64,000 bases of DNA from Kryptolebias marmoratus (lineage: Eukaryota > Chordata > Actinopteri > Cyprinodontiformes > Rivulidae), in assembly GCF_001649575.2 (NCBI RefSeq), contig NC_051443.1, forward strand, positions 7,833,921 through 7,897,920, in the 5' to 3' direction. Position 1 is the first letter of the stretch; the number at the start of each line of letters is the position of its first letter. Positions 59,190 through 64,000 of this stretch are shown piece after piece. Under the pieces are notes generated by a model. That model saw only the letters and a program-made list of their open reading frames with translations, searched no databases and had not been told where the DNA came from. The position numbers and the translations under genes are program-made.

Positions 59190-60850
59190 GTGTGTATGCT
59201 TGGGGGTCTTTGTGATCAAACTACATTGTGAGTCTATAGATGAGTATGCCACTGTAAGGATGCATTTTATGAGTTCTTCACAATAAAATCCCAGACCCCG
59301 GGGCTGTAGGCGTTATCAGATGTAACATCTCTTTCTTGCATGATTCATGTGTAGTATATACTGTGCAGATGCACAGTAGATATTGCTTGTATCTTGTGTG
59401 ATGCATCTTTGATATCACCACATTAAACGTCAAGCTTCAAGAGCTTTTTCTTTTCAGCAGGGGTTGCACAGCAGCATATTTAAAACTTTTTGGCACCCTA
59501 CCAGAGGTTGAAGTTCTATTTACAATAGAGATATAGAAGGGGGGCAAATAATATCATACTGGAAATCAACAGCTCTAAGAAGGAGAGTGAGATTTGCTCA
59601 AAGTGGAAAAAAGAGAGCCCAAGAGTTCACAACCTTTTCCAAAATCAAGTGAAGACATTTCTCACAGATTTCACTGAAAGCTTCCAGAGGGGCAGGCTCA
59701 CTGAGATGAAGAACTGAGCTCAGTGTAGAAAAAAGAACTCTAGGGATGTAAGAGTTGTCGACAGTAATATCAGAAAAGTTTTGATCTAGCGGTTTTTACA
59801 GCTTTCTGATGACAATGCCAACACTCTCTCAGGATTTCAAGTCTTTTTTCCACCTCCATTCTGCCCTCCTGGACTCCTGTTACTACTCTGATCTGGGCTT
59901 TGAATGTCTGGTTTTTACTGGAGCCACACAGTCCAAAATATCTAGACAAAGTGAATAAAACTGAAGGATTACTTCTAATTAATTAGGTAATTTAAAACAT
60001 TGCTGATTGCTGATCACTTTGTTTTCTGTCTACTTCAGTCGTACTCTGAGAAGATGATGCCTTTTCTCTTTTCATTTTCGGAATGATTGTGCATTTTATT
60101 ATCATGTAGAAGTTACATCCAGCAAGAAAGGCTATATTTTCAGCTTAGATATATAAACAGCAAAAGATAGAAAACTCAGCAAGTTTAAATTGTTCTCATG
60201 AGATTGTCAGACTTTGTGCCAATAAGGTGTTTGCAACAATGCTTTGCTACAAAAAGTAGCAGTCCGTGAATCATCTATCTAAATATAAAGGCACAATGAG
60301 CATTATACTAAGAAGAAGCTGTGAACATCATTTTTACAGATTTACAGTCACATCTCATGAAGAAAGAAATACATGAAAACAAATCTACTAATGACAGAAG
60401 ATATTTTAATTTCTTTTGTCTAAACTTAATGTAACTGGGGGTATAAACACTGTAAGAACACATTAAAACATGAACTTATTTTTAAAAAGTTCCACTATTG
60501 AAAGATGATACATGCTGATTTTGGAATGCCCTTGACCATAAAAATGTACAGAGACATTCAACCTGGTATTAAAACACTTTTATTTTGGATAGGGCCATCA
60601 AATTAAAGATGGAACATATTCTCTGCCTACTTCAAGTGAGTCCCTAATCATGCCTCGCCTGATTAATTTCCAGTTTGGGAGATAGATAAATAGAAATCTG
60701 AGGCCTCCTGTGAGGAAAATCGTTCTTTTAGAAAGTTTCGGTAACAATCAAAGAATTTGTGGTTGATGAGCATGAAAAGTCACCTTAACTGATGTGAATA
60801 ATGAAGTTAATCAGAGGCTTTCATCAAATCTTTTCTCTGTGTGTTTGCAG
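59190..60850. other. tacr1 intron 2, nothing recognised
   Basis: 1.66 kb with no exon or clear element. Confidence 0.5.
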
Positions 60851-61045
60851 ATACATGGCCATCATCCACCCCCTGCAGCAGAGGCTGTCTTCCACAGAGA
60901 CTCGGGTGGTGATCGGCGTCATCTGGGTGCTGGCTCTGCTCCTGGCCTTCCCTCAGTACTACTACTCATCAACTGCAGTGCTGCCTGGACGCACAGTCTG
61001 CTTCATCGACTGGCCTGAATACACCACTGTGGACTTCAAAAAGAT
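60851..61045 (+). CDS. tacr1: tacr1 exon 3: TM4 and loop 2
   Basis: 195 nt, acceptor tttgcag, donor AAGAT|GTGAGC. YMAIIHPLQQRLSSTETRVV completes DRY, then TM4 (VIWVLALLLAFPQ) and extracellular loop 2 with Cys185 (RTVCFIDWPEYTT). Family-typical length. Confidence 0.95.
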
Positions 61046-61254
61046 GTGAGCTTTTGTTGTTTCATTGCCTCTCCTCCAGGTTTTCTTCTTGCCTTGTCAT
61101 GAGGGGGAACAGGTTGTAAACATGTTGCGTTGACATTTTCTTTTTATGTACTTGCTTAAAATGCTGCACTAGCATCAGTTGGTTATCTGTGGAAGTTAGG
61201 TTATGTGTTGTGGATTTATTGAACTCTTAAGTGAATTATTTTACATTATTTATT

Positions 61255-61515
61255 ATCTGCCACCAAAAGACCAAGGCAAGCGATAATATTTTTACCCATA
61301 TCTGTGCGTGCATTTCTGTGTTTTTTACCAAAATATCTGGGCAAATTTTAATAAAACTTGCAGAAAGTAAGGAACCAACCCCATTCAAGATGGCCACCAC
61401 AGCAAACTGATCTTATAAATCACAAAAATAGTTATAATTTAGTCAGTTTCACAAATATTGTGCTAGAATTTGGTGTTTTAGTAGCTGAGAGTCACTCATA
61501 ACATATACTGTATTA
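61255..61515 (+). repeat. dispersed repeat family A in tacr1 intron 3
   Basis: ggcaagcgataatattttta head, ccattcaagatggccaccac, gtagctgagagtcactcata. Confidence 0.7.
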
Positions 61516-61854
61516 TCAAAATTTCTAATATCCACTAAAAATAGCCCACTCCTAGGTGATAACTTCTGGTTTTAAGCTTCACTGTTCAGGTACTCCTTTT
61601 ATCTTGGGTCAAACTCCTGAAGGTGAAGTTATTTTAGAACTCATTTCAGGCATGTAATGCTCAATATGACGGAATCAATTATCCCCTTATTCTTACTGGG
61701 TTCTGCCATTATGAAGGATTTAAGTCTGTCTCTGACCATTGTCCATGTTCGGTTGATTATTTCTAGAAACATCAATGAAGAAAACTTGTTTTTTCGTCTT
61801 CTTCCTTTTTACAGTAACACACCCTATTTATCAAAACGTCTCTAGCTTGGGGCA

Positions 61855-62160
61855 GCTGTGGCTCAGTGGTTAGAGCAGTTGTCCTCCAATTAGATAGTTG
61901 GGAGTTTGATTCCTGGCAGCAGTCACATGTCAAAGTGTCCCTGGGCAAGACACTGAAGCCCTAAATTTCTCCAATGTGTGCTTCATCAGTGTAAGAATGG
62001 AGTTTAAAGAACTGATTAGACTCTATGGAATGATTGATTCTGATTAGCTTTGTAGAGATGTGGTAGAGTGCTGTATGAATGTGTGTGTGGATGTTTGCGT
62101 TGTAAAGCACTTTGAGTAGGCTAAAAAGGCGCTATATGAGTACAGTCTGTTTACTATTTG
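61855..62160 (+). mobile_element. tRNA-derived SINE in tacr1 intron 3
   Basis: ggggcagctgtggctcagtg starts a tRNA-like head with box A (tggctcagtgg) and box B (gagtttgattcc). A body with gacactgaagccctaa follows, and it ends gcactttgagtaggct...ggcgctatatgagtacagt, the usual fish SINE tail. It is not a functional tRNA: no paired anticodon or acceptor stems were found. Confidence 0.85.
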
Positions 62161-62319
62161 GGGATTTATTTTCTTATGTTTCCCAAAGTAAAAAAAAACA
62201 AAACAAACAGAGACATCCTCCATGTATTATAGCCTGAATGGCAGATTTAAAGGGTGTACACAGGCAGTAATTTAAATGAACCATTTTCACTCTTTGGAAA
62301 CAATGTTATGTATGATCTC

Positions 62320-62580
62320 ACACTATATTGAGAGATTCAATGCAATCTGTAAGGACTATATGTTATGAATGACTCTCAGCTACCACCACACCAAAACCTT
62401 AGCTGTCTGTAAAACTAACTGAGTTATATAATTTCTGGGTTGGCTAAAGTCTTGAAATGAGTTGCCTCCAAAAGTGAATCAGCTGTACATGTACATCCAG
62501 TGGTTGCTTTCTGTTCAGTGGGTCATGAGATATTTTGCAAACATGACATACAAATGAACACAGACTGAGGCAAAAACAGT
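62320..62580 (-). repeat. dispersed repeat family A in tacr1 intron 3
   Basis: aatgactctcagctaccacc, gtacatgtacatccagtggt, tcatgagatattttgcaaac. Confidence 0.7.
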
Positions 62581-62908
62581 ATTGTCTGCTTCCAAATTGC
62601 AATATGCTGGTGATAATGGTGATGTTTTGTTATCTTTTCTGAATGATCTTTGACTTTTTGGGGTTTTTTTGAAAATATGTCATGTTTCCTGTTCTTGTTT
62701 ACTGAATGTTTATAAAAAATGGTTGTTTTCTGCTCTGATGTTATATTTTATGACCAAACAGATGCTTTATAAATCTGCCTGAGTCCTAATGTCAGTGCTA
62801 CTATTTGCAGTGTTCTGATGAGTCTTTAAAACCCTTACCTTTCACATTTTTTATTGGCTCGTTTTAAATGTTACCTCGACACAAATTTGATTTTTATTTT
62901 ATTTGCAG

Positions 62909-63059
62909 CTATTACGTGTGCGTGACACTGCTGATCTACTTTCTACCCCTGTGCATTATGGGATGGGCCTACATGACGGTGGGCTTCACCCTTTGGGCAA
63001 GTGAGATTCCCGGAGACTCATCTGAACACTACAGGCAGCAGCTCATCGCCAAACGAAAG
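62909..63059 (+). CDS. tacr1: tacr1 exon 4: TM5 and loop 3
   Basis: 151 nt, acceptor atttgcag, donor AAAG|GTGATG. YYVCVTLLIYFLPLCIMGWA is TM5. WASEIPGDSSEHYRQQ and AKRK form intracellular loop 3, the strongest NK1-like stretch. Confidence 0.95.
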
Positions 63060-63202
63060 GTGATGCAAACACACACGCCACAGGGATCACTGAACACAAT
63101 CATTTCACTTGATGGCTTTTTAATCCCCACATGTAAATACAAACCAGCCGAAGAGATTAAACAGGCTGTACACCTTCGTGTTCTTCATGTTCTCTGTGGC
63201 AG

Positions 63203-63399
63203 GTGGTGAAAATGATGATTGTGGTGGTGTGCACGTTCGCGGTCTGCTGGCTTCCCTATCACGTCTACTTTTTGCTGCACCAGTTTTTCCCAGAACTGTT
63301 CGAGCAGCGCTACATCCAGCAGGTCTACCTGACCATTATGTGGCTGGCCATGAGTTCCACCATGTACAACCCGATCATCTACTACTGTCTCAACAGCAG
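63203..63399 (+). CDS. tacr1: tacr1 exon 5: TM6-TM7
   Basis: 197 nt, acceptor tgtggcag, donor [32 protein letters not shown] has CWLP at 265-268. TM7 has [20 protein letters not shown] with NPIIY at 306-310. In human TACR1 this exon runs on to the stop; here it ends after Ser315. Reading past the donor gives 17 extra codons and a stop at 63452-63454. Confidence 0.94.
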
Positions 63400-63553
63400 G
63401 TGGGTCAATTGCTTCCTGTCAAAATGGCTAGCTTTGATATACAGTGGCTGTTGAACTGTTTCTGTGTTGTTTTGCTGTAGTCTGTTTGTGTGTTCAGTCC
63501 TTTCCGGGTGTTTAAACCATTCTGCTGTGAAATATGTGTTTTCCCCTCGGCAG

Positions 63554-63650
63554 GTTCAGAGCAGGTTTCCAGCAGGCTTTTTGCTGCTGTCCTCCCACTG
63601 TCATGAAAGAAGAGCTGGAGCTCAAATCTCCCCGTTACCTGCAAACCCAG
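63554..63650 (+). CDS. tacr1: tacr1 exon 6: helix 8 and proximal tail
   Basis: 97 nt, acceptor cctcggcag. FRAGFQQAFCCCPP is helix 8 with a likely palmitoylated Cys cluster (326-328), then ELELKSPRYLQTQ. The exon probably ends at CAG|GTGTGT (63651), because the following 43 codons to TAA (63777-63779) do not resemble a receptor tail rich in Ser/Thr. If that donor is not used, the protein would end at 63779 with 390 residues. Confidence 0.8.
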
Positions 63651-63944
63651 GTGTGTGTAAGGAAGGCTGAGATAAGGACCAGTTGGAACAATAAATTTGT
63701 CCAAACGTGTCTCCTCAGTTCAACTCATCTGCTGATGAAACCACCCTGTGTGCCAAAATGCAGTGGCACAGACAGCTAATCAAGTTATGTCTAAAGAAAA
63801 TACATAAAAACAAAATGATGCAAAACACAAAAATATGCTGCAAATCATTACTGCAAGTATTTTCATAAAAAGAAAAGGAAAAGATTAATAACGAAATATT
63901 CACTAAAAAGGGAATTTTAGTTTGACAACAAATAGAGAATTCAA

Positions 63945-64000
63945 GTCAAGTCAAGTTTATTTGTATAGCACATTTCAACAACAACAACAACAAGACTCTT
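63945..64000 (+). repeat. start of a common fish SINE/LINE-like repeat
   Basis: caagtcaagtttatttgtat and agcacatttcaacaacaaca are the well-known head; it runs off the window. Confidence 0.6.

Larger units (their letters stand above)
56365..64000 (+). other. tacr1: tacr1 gene (NK1 receptor), 3' end probably outside window
   Basis: Gene-level entry. It encodes a class A GPCR for tachykinin peptides (substance P receptor), acting at the plasma membrane and normally coupled to Gq. Six exons join in phase into 348 codons. The TACR1 assignment rests on Glu at 2.50 (LAFAEA; NK3 has Asp), WASEIPGDSS in loop 3, SPRYLQTQ in the tail, and synteny with slc4a5. The first four introns are at the classical tachykinin-receptor positions; the fifth is additional. 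Confidence 0.92.

Noticed and set aside
61855..61925. tRNA gene
   Set aside because: Boxes A and B are present but the cloverleaf does not form, and a SINE body follows.
56365..63650. Calling the receptor tacr3 or tacr2
   Set aside because: Glu at 2.50 and the WASEIPGDSS and SPRYLQTQ strings fit tacr1; tacr3 has Asp at 2.50.

Overview
This is vertebrate nuclear DNA, almost certainly from a teleost fish. Protein-coding sequence is split into short exons with GT-AG introns. The background is AT-rich and holds Tc1/mariner relics, Rex3-like LINE fragments with GGAT tails, a fish-type L1, a tRNA-derived SINE and GATG/TA/GT microsatellites. I see no bacterial genes, CRISPR arrays or rRNA. The species cannot be told from the sequence alone.

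Layout. From the left edge to 38.3 kb the minus strand carries most of slc4a5 (electrogenic sodium bicarbonate cotransporter NBCe2). Twenty-one coding exons can be placed with splice sites that chain in frame; one path through them gives 843 codons. The path covers the cytoplasmic N-terminal domain and membrane segments 1-8; the remaining C-terminal exons lie beyond base 1. From 56.4 kb to the right edge the plus strand carries a tachykinin receptor, best matched to tacr1 (NK1/substance P receptor), with six coding exons (348 codons); the end of its cytoplasmic tail probably lies beyond base 64000. The two genes are divergently transcribed, with about 18 kb between their start codons. In human both genes map to 2p12-p13, which supports both identifications.

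Between them (40,321-45,722) sits a full-length L1-like retrotransposon with a perfect 15-bp target-site duplication, an intact ORF1, and an ORF2 broken only by one frameshift. It landed inside an older dispersed repeat. The rest of the intergenic and intronic DNA is a mosaic of Tc1 copies (two interrupted by later insertions), non-LTR and Ty3/Gypsy relics, one hAT-type MITE with an 8-bp duplication, and a repeat of about 350 bp with about a dozen copies.

The most notable observation is in slc4a5: two adjacent 114-bp exons, identical in length and phase, encode alternative versions of transmembrane segment 7 and the start of extracellular loop 4 (25 of 38 residues identical). This looks like a mutually exclusive exon pair in the transport domain. 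The same gene also shows an internal alternative first exon that would remove the His-rich/basic N-terminal module, and a GC-AG intron. The receptor gene has at least one unexpected intron just after transmembrane helix 7.

slc4a5 would move sodium and bicarbonate across epithelial membranes; tacr1 is a Gq-coupled peptide receptor. Nothing in the sequence indicates that they work together; they are simply syntenic neighbours.
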